A stretch of DNA of 64,000 nucleotides from Vesta saturnalis (Eukaryota; Arthropoda; Insecta; Coleoptera; Lampyridae), in the NCBI GenBank assembly GCA_036346205.1, contig JARFJB010002417.1, positions 2,940,001 to 3,004,000 of the forward strand, in the 5' to 3' direction. The position numbers and the translations under genes were made by a program. Positions 1 to 10,098 of the stretch are shown one piece after another. The notes under the pieces are model-generated. The model was not told the origin of the DNA. It worked only from the letters and a program-made list of their open reading frames with translations, and searched no databases. Each line of letters opens with the position of its first letter. Position 1 is the first letter of the stretch.

Positions 1-253
1 AATAATAATAATAATAATATGGTTTATTGCTGTAGTACATGTTATAGAAAAAAAAACACTTTACAGAAGTCTTAAATTACAAGATTCTAATTCTTGAACA
101 GTATAAAAGGCTTTATTTAATAAAAAGAACTTAATTTTCCGTTTTAGCAATCCAAAATCTAAGTTCCTAATTTTTGTTGGTAATAAATTAAAATATTTCA
201 CAGATAAATTAATAAAACTATTATGTGTTTTTGTTAGTCTATATGAGTACCTA
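1..253 (-). pseudogene. LINE 3' end: last part of ORF2 plus (ATT)n tail
   Basis: Read on the minus strand, about 63 residues are open from position 253 down to 61. They match the extreme C-terminus of CR1/Jockey-type LINE ORF2 proteins, where the usual pattern runs from RLTKTHNSF through KYFNLLPTKIRN to a final FYTVQEL. The sequence then runs through a short 3' UTR into a trinucleotide tail (positions 1-20, AAT on the plus strand), as is usual for LINEs of this kind that end in short repeats. The upstream limit is the point where the divergent LINE copy on the plus strand begins (near 254). The residues seen here are the ones missing from the C-terminus of that plus-strand copy, so the two pieces probably belong to one insertion. 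The match is by motif only. Confidence 0.7.
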
Positions 254-255
254 AC

Positions 256-1221
256 ATGGCGGCCAGCGAGAGGTCGTGTTCGCAAAGTGCGGATGTTAAA
301 ATTAGTGAATCTAACTGTTTCTACTGTAATCGTGTGGTTAAAAAAGCATTAACATGTAGTGTTTGTTGTGTTACTTGCTACCATCCGAGTTGTGCTGAAA
401 CATCTAAAGTAATTACTGCACAAAATACAATAATATGTAAAACATGTCAAGTGGATTCTAATATGGATGAATTTTCGACTAGAAATTTATTAAAAGCTAT
501 TATTGTGGAGAAAGACATGGTTATAAAAGGCCTGCATGATAAAATAGCCTTGTTAGAAGATAAAATTGCTTTAATAAGTGAATTAAATAATTTAAAATCT
601 AAAAATGTCAAAAGTAACGTAGAATTTAAACCTATAAGTACTTTAAAAGGTATTAATAGAAATAAATCCGAAGGCAATGAGATTATCACTTCTGCATTCG
701 TTGCGGAAGCGATAAAGAATGCAAATATTTCTCATGATATTGACAAAGATAAGAAGGTTCCCAAATTGAATAAATACAATAATGGAGGTACTTCATCAAT
801 TAATTCCGACAACAAAATGATAACAAGGTCTGCAGCTATTGCTACCATTTCTGAAGCAGGAAAAAATAAAGTTACAGAAACTCAGGAATCCGAATGGTCA
901 ACTGTGACTAGAATCAAAAGTAAGAAGCCTTCCGGAATTCAAGGTTCTTGCACCGAGAGCTCCTTGAAAGCTGCTCATAAATTGTGCCATCTACATGTAC
1001 AAGGTGTTGACATTAATTGTACTGAAGAAGCTTTAACAAGTTATTTAAAATCCAAAAATATTAAATCGGCATCATCTATTAAAATTAATTCAAAGCGTCC
1101 TGACGAATACGTATCTTTTAAAGTAACGTTAGACGCCAGTGAAAAAGAATTTGCAATGGATCCCAATTTGTGGCCCATAGGAGTCATTGTTAACCGTTTT
1201 TTTATGTTTCGTCGAAATTAA
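256..1221 (+). CDS. LINE ORF1 protein with PHD-like zinc finger
   Basis: This is an intact 321-codon frame starting at the first ATG of the element. It is the nucleic-acid-binding partner protein of a CR1/Jockey-superfamily LINE, which packages the element RNA with its reverse transcriptase. Residues about 8-65 hold a cysteine/histidine cluster (CFYC, CSVC, CYHPSC, CKTC) of the PHD type found in such ORF1 proteins. Residues about 70-115 are a leucine- and lysine-rich heptad-like stretch that probably forms a coiled coil (trimerisation). A basic, serine-rich linker follows. The last 85 residues (LHVQGVDINCTEEALTSYLK and after) have the layout of the small RNA-binding domain seen at the ORF1 C-terminus. 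ORF2 begins within or just after the end of this frame. No stop or frameshift is seen, in contrast to ORF2, so the copy is moderately young. Confidence 0.8.
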   Translation: MAASERSCSQSADVKISESNCFYCNRVVKKALTCSVCCVTCYHPSCAETSKVITAQNTIICKTCQVDSNMDEFSTRNLLKAIIVEKDMVIKGLHDKIALLEDKIALISELNNLKSKNVKSNVEFKPISTLKGINRNKSEGNEIITSAFVAEAIKNANISHDIDKDKKVPKLNKYNNGGTSSINSDNKMITRSAAIATISEAGKNKVTETQESEWSTVTRIKSKKPSGIQGSCTESSLKAAHKLCHLHVQGVDINCTEEALTSYLKSKNIKSASSIKINSKRPDEYVSFKVTLDASEKEFAMDPNLWPIGVIVNRFFMFRRN

Positions 1222-3813
1222 CAATGAATGCTTAACATTTAGCGAACTGTCAATTTTTCATTTAAACGTCCAGTGTCTACGTAACAAAATTTCTGAATTT
1301 GAAGCTTATTTGTATGTTTCAAAGTACAATGCGATTTGCGTGACGGAGCATTGGATGAGGTCGAACGAGTTTGGCTTTGGATTAAAAATAGGTAATTACG
1401 AACTTGCATCATATTACTCTCGCACTACAATTGATCATGGAGGAGTGCTGATATTAGTGAGAGAAGGTATTCAATTTAAAAATGTTACTCATTTAAATAG
1501 TTTGTCAATTCAGGTACACTGTGAACTAACCGTATGTTGTGATATCGTAATTGTGGTAGTTTACCGTTCTCCCAGTGGTGATTTTGGGTTATTTCTTAAC
1601 AATATTAATACTGTATTAGATGTACTTTCACAATTTAAGTATGTTTTAATCACAGGTGATTTCAATGTAAAATTTAATTCAGATGATAAAAATGCTGTTG
1701 ACCTGTGTGATATCGTAACTTTGGATACATTGTCACCAACTTTGAGGCAACAAGGTTTAATAATTGCCTTGACAATACTTTTATTAATTTTGGTCACAAT
1801 AGTTTTGAATCGATTGTACATGATACTACTTTATCTGATCACTTAGGGCAATCTCTTACTGTCACATTTAAACACAGCCAGAATAATAATACAAAATTAA
1901 CTAAAAGTATACATAGGCCTATCACTGTAAAAGGCTGCAATTCTTTTTTTAATTTATTACATTTAAACAACTGCAGTTTTTTATATGACAATAATTTAAA
2001 TTTTACTGAAAAATTTGAATTGTTTTTCAATAAATTTATAGATGACTTTTTGGTAGCGTTTCCTATAAAAAAAAACGTTTTCTCGTGTTTGTGATAATAA
2101 TATTAAATGGTTTTGCGATGATTTAAAAAGACTACGTAATCAAATGCAATACATTAATATTTTATACCGCATTAACAAATCGAATGAATTGAAACACTTG
2201 CGGAATACTTTTCGTTCTAAGTACAAAAACGCTATCAAACTGGCTAAACGCACTGCTTACGACAATGTAATTTTAAATTCCAGCAATAAAAGAAAAGCTG
2301 CGTGGAGAATTATTAATAGTTTTAGGAACGTTTCTGTTCCCGAAAAGCCATCAATTGATGCTGAGGAATTTAATAATTATTTTGTTCTTCCAGCAAATAC
2401 GTCTTTAAAAGTTTCTGCTGTAAATTTTAATCTAAAAAATACTGTTGATAATGTAACTGAAAAGAACCAAAATAATTGCTTCGCGTTTCAACCTGTATCA
2501 GAAATTGCTGTTAGAGATATTACTCAATCTCTCAAAAGTAGTAATACAAGAGATTTCTATGGTGTATCCACTAAAGTGATTAAATTTAATGGTAGCATGT
2601 GAGTAAAACCTCTTACTAAGTTAATCAACTTATCGCTTGAGTGTGGCCTCTTTCCTGATGAGCTTAAGATAGCTAGAGTCTTCCCACTTCATAAAAAAGG
2701 AGATATTAATGATCCTAAAAACTATCGGCCCATATCAATATTACCAATTATTTCTAAAATTTTTGAACGTGTGATATACAATCAAATAGTAGGTTTCTTT
2801 GAATTTAATACATTATTCTTTAAACAACAATTTGGATTTCGCAAAGGACAAAATACTTCAGATACAGTAGCACATTTTATTAACTATACTCTAGACTGTT
2901 TTGAGAAAGGTGAATATTATATAGTCTTGTTCTTAGATTTTGCTCGAGCTTTTGATAGTGTGTCGCATGAGATTCTTGTTCAGAAATTAAGACAAATTTA
3001 TAATTTTGGTACTCTTAGCTGCAAATTAATTTATTCTTACTTAAAAAACAGACGCCAAGTTGTAACAGTGAATGATAAAACATCAAATTCTCGTTTATTG
3101 ACTTTGGGAGTTCCCCAGGGATCAATACTAGGACCACTCCTTTTTTTAATATTTATTAACGATTTACCGCCTCATTTGTCTAACCTTAACCATTGTCTTC
3201 TGTATGCAGACGACACAACATTAATTATTTGTGATAGCGATCTTTCTAAAGTTGCAATCAAGGCCCAAAATGCTTTAATTTCGGCAGAACAGTGGTGCCA
3301 AAATAATCTTTTAATTATAAATAAAAACAAAACCATTCAAATGATGAGCACCTTGAAACCTCATTCACTTCAAAACCCCAACTTTGTGCAATTTTTGGGT
3401 GTCAAATTAGATCCAAAACTTAGCTTTTCAGAACATGTTAAGTCTTTAGCCAAATTATTATGTTCTAATATATATCTCATGCGCCGCCTTGCAGATAGTA
3501 TTTCAGAAAATATGCTAAAAATGGCCTATTTCTCATTTATCCACTGCCATCTGTGTTACTGCAACATAGTTTGGGGTAATTGCTCTCAATCGTCGCGAAT
3601 TTTCGCCCTTCAACGTCGCGCTGTTCGAGTAGTGGGGGGACTTGGGAATACCGAAGATTGCAAATCTCTTTTTATTAAATTTAAAATTTTAACTGTTCCT
3701 AGTATTTTTATTCTAAACTGCATACTTTATGCTAAAGCACATTCTGATATTTATTCAACTAGGTCCATTGTTCATGACTATGGAACGAGAAACAGTAGTG
3801 ATATATGTAGAAA

Positions 3814-3817
<4 letters not shown>
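1187..3817 (+). pseudogene. LINE ORF2: APE endonuclease and reverse transcriptase, broken
   Basis: ORF2 makes the target nick and copies the RNA. The endonuclease part (about 1240-1850) shows HLNVQ, TEHW, YRSPSG and GDFNV, with the late SDH motif in another frame near 1840, so a frameshift lies near 1750. A second frameshift is near 2065, in an A-rich run. The connector (2144-2602) ends at a TGA (2600-2602) followed in the same frame by normal sequence, so it is probably a TGG-to-TGA change. The reverse transcriptase (about 2604-3400) shows NYRPISILP, FGFRKG, DFARAFDSV, GVPQGSILGPLLF and the catalytic YADD. The thumb and C-terminal region run on to about 3815, where the frame enters a (TA)n tract about 70 residues short of the usual end. 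ORF2 has no in-frame ATG near its start, so translation would need reinitiation or an upstream start. Confidence 0.85.

Positions 3818-3857
<40 letters not shown>
3815..3857. repeat. (TA)n microsatellite, LINE/MITE junction
   Basis: This is about 20 perfect TA units. It separates the truncated end of the LINE from an inverted-repeat element. Confidence 0.95.
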
Positions 3858-3860
<3 letters not shown>

Positions 3861-4317
3861 ACGGCAAAATCTTTTCCGTTGTGGGGGTGAAATTGTTAGA
3901 AAGAGACAAACTTAACATACCAACTTCCATCATAACCCTGATAATTACAAATGATATATCTATGTTAGTGAAATACACGTTGTTGGGTTGTTAGAACTGC
4001 CGAATAAATTACAATGTTGTCAGCTATTCTGTTTACACATAACTTCTAATTTTGACGTTTTCCACATTTTGAGATTTTCGATTCGTGTGGCTTGCATTGT
4101 TCTATTATAAAAACAACTGTTCTTTTCATAACAAATCCTTATAAGAACTGTTAAAAGTATTGTTACTTAGTTGAGAACGAGTATTTCCATCAAAAACTAA
4201 TTTTCAAAATAAATGTAAACAATATAACCTAAGTATTATGTTGACGTCGAATTTCATACGTTTGGCAACAATGTCAAGCGCTGACGTTTATCCCCACATT
4301 GGAAAAGAGTTTGCCGC

Positions 4318-4320
<3 letters not shown>
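3858..4320. mobile_element. Non-autonomous inverted-repeat element (MITE) between two (TA)n tracts
   Basis: The left end begins GTCACGGCAAAATCTTTTCC. The right end, read on the minus strand, begins GTCGCGGCAAACTCTTTTCC, so there is an imperfect terminal inverted repeat of about 33 bp. The element is 463 bp long, has no transposase-like frame, and is flanked on both sides by (TA)n. The TA flanks suggest mobilisation by an IS630-Tc1-mariner type enzyme, but the superfamily is not proven. Confidence 0.65.

Positions 4321-4398
<78 letters not shown>
4321..4398. repeat. (TA)n microsatellite
   Basis: About 39 TA units form the shared boundary of two different inverted-repeat elements. Confidence 0.95.
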
Positions 4399-4401
<3 letters not shown>

Positions 4402-5755
4402 GGTGAGTCAGTTTTTTGTAGACAAACTTTAACAGGAGATAGAACACATGTTTCTAAAAAGAAAAGTTCCTATAAATATATGTCGTAGAAGGCTTCGTTT
4501 CCGAGATACAGGGTGCTGAATATAATTTTTTTTTCTCAAATTTTCATTATAACTCATAAACGAATGCTTAGATAAAATGCATAATAATCATAAAGTGAAA
4601 TTATTCAAGATGAAGCAAGTGTTTGTAAAAAGTCAAACTGTCGTTTCAAAATATAAAATTTAATACTTACTTGTTTTCCAAGGAGTATCATATTTTGTTG
4701 CAATGAAATAAGGGTGCATCATTTAGTTAACTTAAGACGTTCTATTGTACGTCGCTGTGAAATGTGTATTAAAAAGAACGGTTTACATTTTGAACAAAGT
4801 GTCTAATTTTATTGTACTAGTGTTATTGTTATTTATTTATAAATCGTTATTGCTAAGAATTCTTATTAATTTCACAATTATTACTTAAGTATTGTTACAA
4901 TAATAAATAAGGATTGTTAAAATTAGTGTACTAAACAGATTTCAATTTACAAAAGTCTTGTATTTGAGTATGGCTTGATACAGTGGCGGCTCTTTAATGA
5001 GGGCAAGTGAGCAGCGGTCTATAACTTATTAGAATCTCACTTAAAAACTACATGCATGTTTATGGCGAAATTGATACATACATAATTATACAGAAAGTAT
5101 TGACCGCATAACAATAATAATTATGCATTTCTTTTTATACGAGGATAATAACAATGGATACTAAAAAAACCGATAACCTACCTATTTATAAATGAAAATG
5201 TATTTGAAATTTTAAAGAAACGATTGTTAGGTACTACAATGGCTATAAATGTTTTATTATATCTTTTTTATTAAAAACTTTATATTCAATTATTCACATA
5301 AAGCACATTACTTAACTTAGTACCACATCAAACACTAAAAATCAAAATAACTCGGAAACGGACAGGAATTTCGAAACAGAAGAAGGTACATTATTTTTGT
5401 TAAACTGTATGTAGATAACGAAAATAACAGTTTTTTTAAAAAATAGTCATTGGCGTAGAAGTTCTGTTTATGAAAGGGGTTGAGCACCCCCTCCACTCCG
5501 CCACTGTGCAAGTTTGTGAACATTATTATCGCTTGTTTTATGCCCCTTAATTAATAGACATTATCCCCCCAACATGAAAAATCTAAGCATTCGTTTATGA
5601 GTTATAATGAAAATTTGAGAAAAAAAAATTATATTCAACACCCTGTATCTCGGAAACGAAGCCTTTTACGACATATATTTATAGGAACTTTTCTTTTTAG
5701 AAACATGTGTTCTATCTCCTGTTAAAGTTTGTCTACAAAAAACTGACTCACCCTG
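4399..5755. mobile_element. TA-inserted element with about 176-bp inverted repeats, no transposase
   Basis: Positions 4399-4574 are repeated in reverse at 5581-5755, with only scattered mismatches. The ends read CAGGGTGAGTCAG and abut (TA)n on the left and a short TATATATA on the right. A second internal ACAGGGTG motif lies inside each arm (near 4508). The 1-kb core has no transposase signature and contains a second nested element. The end motif and TA target match IS630-Tc1-mariner relatives, so this looks like a non-autonomous member of the group that includes the elements at 19005, 22045 and 49157. Confidence 0.75.
4981..5506. mobile_element. hAT-like MITE nested in the previous element
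   Basis: The left end CAGTGGCGGCTC and the right end (minus strand CAGTGGCGGAGTG) form a short terminal inverted repeat. CAGTGGCGG is a well-known hAT terminus. The 526-bp interior has no coding capacity. The flanking 8 bases (GCTTGATA and TGCAAGTT) do not match, so the target duplication has decayed or the borders are off. Confidence 0.5.
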
Positions 5756-5763
5756 TATATATA

Positions 5764-6000
5764 TGGGTGACCAACGATATACGGGACATAGGAACTCCCA
5801 TTTGAAAATTTCGACTATCTGCACGAACTAGCTCAGAAGTGATAGAGAGCTGAGACTTGGTACAGAGCTTAAGGGATCCTTTCTGACAGGAAAAATGTGA
5901 TATTTAAAAATGTTCACTCAATACGGGGGTCTCAGGTTCGAATCCTTTTAAGCAAAAAAAACAATTTTTTTATTTATTATCCAATTTTGATGAAACTTAA
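5764..6000. other. Unassigned stretch with isolated tRNA-promoter-like boxes
   Basis: TAGCTCAGAAG at 5829 and GGTTCGAATCC at 5935 resemble the A and B boxes of a tRNA gene, but they are about 105 bases apart and no cloverleaf can be drawn. Nothing else is recognisable. Confidence 0.3.
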
Positions 6001-6005
6001 AATCA

Positions 6006-6090
6006 AAGTACTCGCACTCACACGCACACGAACACGCACACGCACACTCATGCGCACCCCTCCTCCACACACAAACATACATACGCACAC

Positions 6091-6171
<81 letters not shown>

Positions 6172-6247
6172 CACGCACACACACGCACGTACCCACACGC
6201 ACACACACACACACATACGCACGCACGCACGCACGCACGCATGCATG

Positions 6248-6296
<49 letters not shown>

Positions 6297-6300
6297 ACAT
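6006..6300. repeat. (CA)n microsatellite with CACG variants
   Basis: This is a nearly 300-bp array of CA dinucleotides with interspersed ACGC and ATGC units. The long cysteine/valine or histidine/threonine frames across it are artefacts of the repeat. Confidence 0.95.
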
Positions 6301-6410
6301 CATGGCTGACTACAGTGAAACTTTGTCAAACGTCGTAAAATAAGATAAGTCGCTTAGGCAATAGTGAAAAAAATGTCGATTGCATAACCTACTATACCCA
6401 CATATGTAGG
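6301..6410 (+). repeat. Dispersed repeat abutting the CA array, copy 1
   Basis: This segment starts CATGGCTGACTACAGTGAAA and includes AATAAGTCG-like sequence. It matches, in reverse orientation, the sequence at 15960-16064, which also abuts a CA/GT array. The pair therefore looks like two copies of one interspersed repeat with a built-in CA tract. Confidence 0.5.
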
Positions 6411-6741
6411 TTGTACGGTAAAAATATATAATTTTTGTAATATATACTCTGTATGTATTATTATATTGCTTTACTTAGCATTGGTGCTATTAGTTGTACA
6501 TTGCTATAAAGTACAAAACAATAAAAATTAAAATTAGATGCATCGGTAATTATAAATAGATAGTATCAATACCTAATAAATAAAATAGACTATAAATAAA
6601 ATTATAAGAATAACAAATATATCATAGGTTAGAAACAATTACAAAATAGTATCGCGGTTTAGTTTTAGCATGCTTACTTTCAGAGTAGGAGCGTGTCGGG
6701 TTTTAGCCGCAACTTGTTGAATAGTTCTAATCCATTTCAAA
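6411..6741 (-). mobile_element. LINE 3' terminal part, separated from its ORF2 by a Tc1 insertion
   Basis: Read on the minus strand from 6741, the sequence continues the LINE frame found at 8334-9470. NGLELFNKL is the typical C-terminal motif, followed by an AT-rich 3' UTR. The 3' border is not sharp. I place it near the start of the AT-rich stretch around 6420. Confidence 0.5.
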
Positions 6742-6743
6742 TA

Positions 6744-8331
6744 CTCTTGCGTGCATAGAAATCGGCCCACTGTAAACTTTTGACTTTAACTATATTTCGT
6801 ATCGAATCTATTTATCAGATCAAGAAAAAATCTACGCTGTCTGAAAGACAATTTAATATGCTTTGATAGAAGTTGAAATTGATCAAGAGTACTTAGCGTT
6901 TATATGCATAGGAACCGGTAAATAAATGAAATGTATTTAAGTTGTGATTATAACGCGAATAACAAACTTCTGACAGATTGAATTTATTGCATTTCCAATT
7001 GTAATTTGTACATTATTAGTTTTCGCAATTTGATTAGTTTAAAAGTGTATTAGGTTAATGCATACTACACCGCAAAAAGCCGCCCAAGTAATTGCGCTAA
7101 TTGAAAATGGTCTTAGCCAGCGAACTGTTGCTCGCCAACTGGAGATGACACGCGCAGCTGTTCGAAGAACCTACCAGCTTTATCAAGAGACTGAATCCTT
7201 TCATAGGAGACCCGGAACCGGCAGAAAACGATACACAACGGATCGTGATGGCCGCTTTATTGTGTCAACAACATTAAGAAATCGTCGCCTTAATGCGGTC
7301 CAAGTGCAACAGCAGCTCCGTGAAATACGAGGAGTGGCTATTAGTCAGTGGACAGTAAGGCGAAGACTTAAGGAACGTAACCTGACTTATAAAACCCCTG
7401 CACTTCGTTCAAAACTTACCCCAGCTCATCGTCAAGCACGCCTGCGTTTCGCACGGGATCATCTGAATTGGACATTGGAACAGTGGGGTTCTGTTCTATT
7501 CTCAGATGAGACCAGCATATGCCTCTATGGCAACGACCGAAGAGTAAAAGTGTACCGGAGACCAGGAGAGCGATTGCTTATGGAGGTGGTTCTTGCGTGA
7601 TCTGGGGTGCAATTTCTATGGGAGCACGAACCGATCCTGTTTTCATCCGAAGGGACGACCGTGGTCACGGTAGAGGAGGTTTAACTGGTGCTAGGTACAT
7701 CGAGGAGATTTTAGCAGTTCATGTGGTACCTTACGTCGATTACATTGGAGACGAATTTATTTTTATGCATGATAATGCTAGGGCGCACACCGCAAGAATC
7801 GTGCAAGACTACATTACAGAAGTCGGTTTTCGGATTATGGATTGGCCAGCATGCAGTCCCGATCTAAATCCAATCGAACATTTATGGGATGAGCTAAAAC
7901 AAAGAATTCGTGCTAGACTTCGCGCCCCAACCTCGATCCCAGAGCTTATTGTGGCAGAAGAAGATGAGTGGCTCGACATCCCACAAGAAACAATTGCGAA
8001 CTTGATTAGATCTATGCCGAATCGTATGAGGGATGTTATTAGGGCAAGAGGGGGTCATACCCATTACTAAAAATTATGAGGTAATTTCTGTAATTATCAG
8101 TAAATCACTTTTATTTTAGTAACAAGAAACGATAATTTGTTTCATGCGTTAATTTCACAATTTTAAGACTAAGAAACCGAAATAAATTTTAATAAATGTA
8201 AACTTACATTAAAGCATATGAAATTGTCTTTCAAACAGTATATATTTTTTCTTAATCTGATAGATAGATTCGAAGCAAAATATAGTTAAAGTCAAAAGTT
8301 TACAGTGGGCCGATTTCTATGCACGCAAGTG
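6744..8331 (+). mobile_element. Tc1-like transposon with about 120-bp inverted repeats and TA duplication
   Basis: The ends read CTCTTGCGTGCATAGAAATC on the left and CACTTGCGTGCATAGAAATC on the right (minus strand). Homology between the arms extends for about 120 bases (6744-6862 and 8214-8331). TA at 6742-6743 and TA at 8332-8333 are the target duplication. The 1588-bp size is normal for Tc1. The host sequence on both sides is one LINE. Confidence 0.9.
7058..8070 (+). pseudogene. Tc1-family DD34E transposase, frameshifted
   Basis: Two overlapping frames (7058-7600 and 7519-8070) together give a transposase of about 335 residues, the usual Tc1 size. The N-terminus has paired helix-turn-helix DNA-binding domains (QRTVARQLEMTRAAVRRTY, then a second one near residue 80) with a GRKR linker. 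The DDE catalytic residues are in SDETSI, HDNARAH and NPIEHLW. Counting residues from the second D to the E gives 34, that is DD34E. The frame changes near 7565-7580, between RRPGERL and AYGGGSC. Tc1 proteins normally have about ten more residues there, so a small deletion probably caused the shift. The rest of the protein is open, so this is a recently disabled copy. It was copied and pasted by cut-and-paste transposition at a TA inside a LINE. Confidence 0.9.
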
Positions 8332-8333
8332 TA

Positions 8334-9470
8334 TATTTTTGCAGCTTATTTTGTTAACGCCTTGTATTATTCAAAAGTCTTGAACTCTAAGGGTATTATA
8401 TTCATGTATTTGACTATTTTGGATTACGAAGTTATTAAGATAATTTGCCATCATATTATTGATAGTTTTGTAAATAAAGACCAGAACTCTAAGTGTAACT
8501 CTACTACGCACCGATGTAACGTTTAAAATAGTTTGCATTTGTATGATTGGTGTAAACTTATTGCATTTTAAAATGATACGCATTGCATGATTTTGTAATA
8601 TCTGAATGCGTCCCACTAGCCATTAACAGAACAGAACAGTAGTCAAAATGCGGCTGAATTATTGTTCGAAAAAACAACAATCGAGACCAAGCCGATAGAC
8701 TCCTACTGATCCTAGACAGAAATCCAATCTTCTTTGGAATTTTTTTACAATAAAATCAATATGATTATTACATTTCAGATGTTTATTTAGAAGCGATTAC
8801 TATGCATTTTGTTTGATCAGCAATGACATTTAATCTATTTTGAATTAACCAGTGCGATATGTTACTTAATTCACTGTTGATTATATTAGACATGTGTGGT
8901 AAATTTTTTCCCGAGACGTACAATAAAATATCATTAGCAAATAAGTTTAATTTACATAAATTGACAATGCGCGATATATCATTAATATAAATAATAAATA
9001 GCAGAGGCCCAAGGACACTTCTTTGAGGAACTCCATGGCAAGATTTAATGGGATCAGATATTTTGTTACCGAATTTAGTTACATGATATCTATTGCTTAA
9101 ATATTTCGTGAACCACGGTAAAGCCAATCCGTTAATTCCATAATACAACAATTTTTTAGAAGGATATTCCTGTCTACCGTCTCAAATGCTCATCTCAAAT
9201 CAATAAAAACTGCAACAGCTGACTCAAGAATGTTTTTCTCTGAAACCAGATTGACGTTGCTTTAATAAATGATTGTTTTCAAAATATTCAACAACTTGCC
9301 GGTAGACCACTATCCCGAGATTTTCTCACACAAAGGTAATAAATTGACAGGCCTATATTCACAAGCTTTACACGTATTTTTAACTTTAGGAATTGGAATG
9401 ATCGTGCTTACTTTAAGATTATTGGGGAACTTTCCAGATTATAGGGATGTGTTTACTCAATGAAGAAGAG
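8334..9470 (-). pseudogene. LINE reverse transcriptase fragment (Jockey/CR1 type)
   Basis: On the minus strand the order from 9470 downward is VSTIIPIPKVK, a YRPINLLP-like motif, a short gap with frameshifts, GVPQRSVLGPLLFIIYIND, and FANDILLYV, where the catalytic FADD has become FAND. The thumb follows, with LQNHAMRIIL near 8590. The reading frame is broken several times (near 9180, 8780 and 8620). Upstream endonuclease sequence is absent, so the copy is 5'-truncated. The 3' end continues beyond the Tc1 insertion at 6741. The loss of the first catalytic aspartate and the many breaks show an old, dead copy. Confidence 0.8.
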
Positions 9471-9559
9471 GGTAACCAATTATTTTAAACGCATTTTTAA
9501 TTATATAAAGATTTATGGTATTTGATGTAAGCAAAATTTTTAAGAAAATTACCGCATCT

Positions 9560-9965
9560 TGATTTCTTTCGAAATGTCTATTTCTCGAGAACGGACTCTC
9601 ATAGAACCACGCCGTTTGCACTAAAATGCGTTGTTTATGTAGGAGATTACACTACAGTGGCATTTTTATAATAAACATCAAGAACACCCTTAACAACGGC
9701 CGCCATATTGGAATTCCCTAAAATGGCCATTACTGGGGAACGGACCGTCATATAAAATTCTTGTTTGCATTACAATTTAAAATTTGCATTCGAGAATAGA
9801 TTAAAACATTTTTTTCTAACTGTAACTCAGATTTCCGGTAAACTACTCTTATTTTTAAAAAAAAATCGGTCGCCATGTTGGAGTTTTTCAAATGGTGACA
9901 ACTCGGGATCGAAAATACATAGAGAAATTCTATTTTCGTCATTTGTTTTTATTTTCAAATGAAAC
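9560..9965. repeat. Three imperfect tandem units of about 150 bp
   Basis: Units begin near 9580, 9700 and 9865. They share GCCGCCATATTGGA-like and ACTSGGGAWCG-like blocks, followed by a CATAGAAxxxxTTGTTTGCA-like block. The units differ by many substitutions. No element can be named. Confidence 0.5.
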
Positions 9966-9990
9966 CATATCTATATGTGTTAAAAAAACA

Positions 9991-9991
9991 A

Positions 9992-10027
<36 letters not shown>
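9991..10027. repeat. (TA)n microsatellite
   Basis: A perfect TA run with no recognisable element border beside it. Confidence 0.95.
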
Positions 10028-10029
<2 letters not shown>

Positions 10030-10098
10030 CTATCGTGGTATGAAAAAAAACAGGAATTGCAATTATAATGATAAGCTTTCCTTAGGCGTTCCTCCTTT

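Larger units (their letters stand above)
1..3855 (+). mobile_element. CR1/Jockey-type LINE, nearly full length, with 3' tip inverted
   Basis: The plus-strand copy covers the 5' end, ORF1 and ORF2 up to residue YGTRNSSDIC near 3810. It ends in a (TA)n tract. The missing 3' tip lies directly upstream in opposite orientation (1-253). This order, an inverted 5' segment joined at its 5' end to a sense 3' segment, is what twin-primed reverse transcription of a LINE produces. The other target flank lies before position 1, so a target-site duplication cannot be checked. Clade assignment rests on motifs only. Confidence 0.65.

Noticed and set aside
4238..4432. 64-codon frame across the second TA tract
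   Set aside because: Half of it is an IY repeat from (TA)n. The rest is the end of a MITE.
5829..5945. A-box- and B-box-like sequences of a tRNA gene
   Set aside because: The spacing is about 105 bases and no cloverleaf stem pairs. Probably chance, or a very decayed SINE.
5948..6303. Long cysteine/valine and histidine/threonine frames on both strands
   Set aside because: They are translations of the CA array and occur in all frames, as expected for a dinucleotide repeat.
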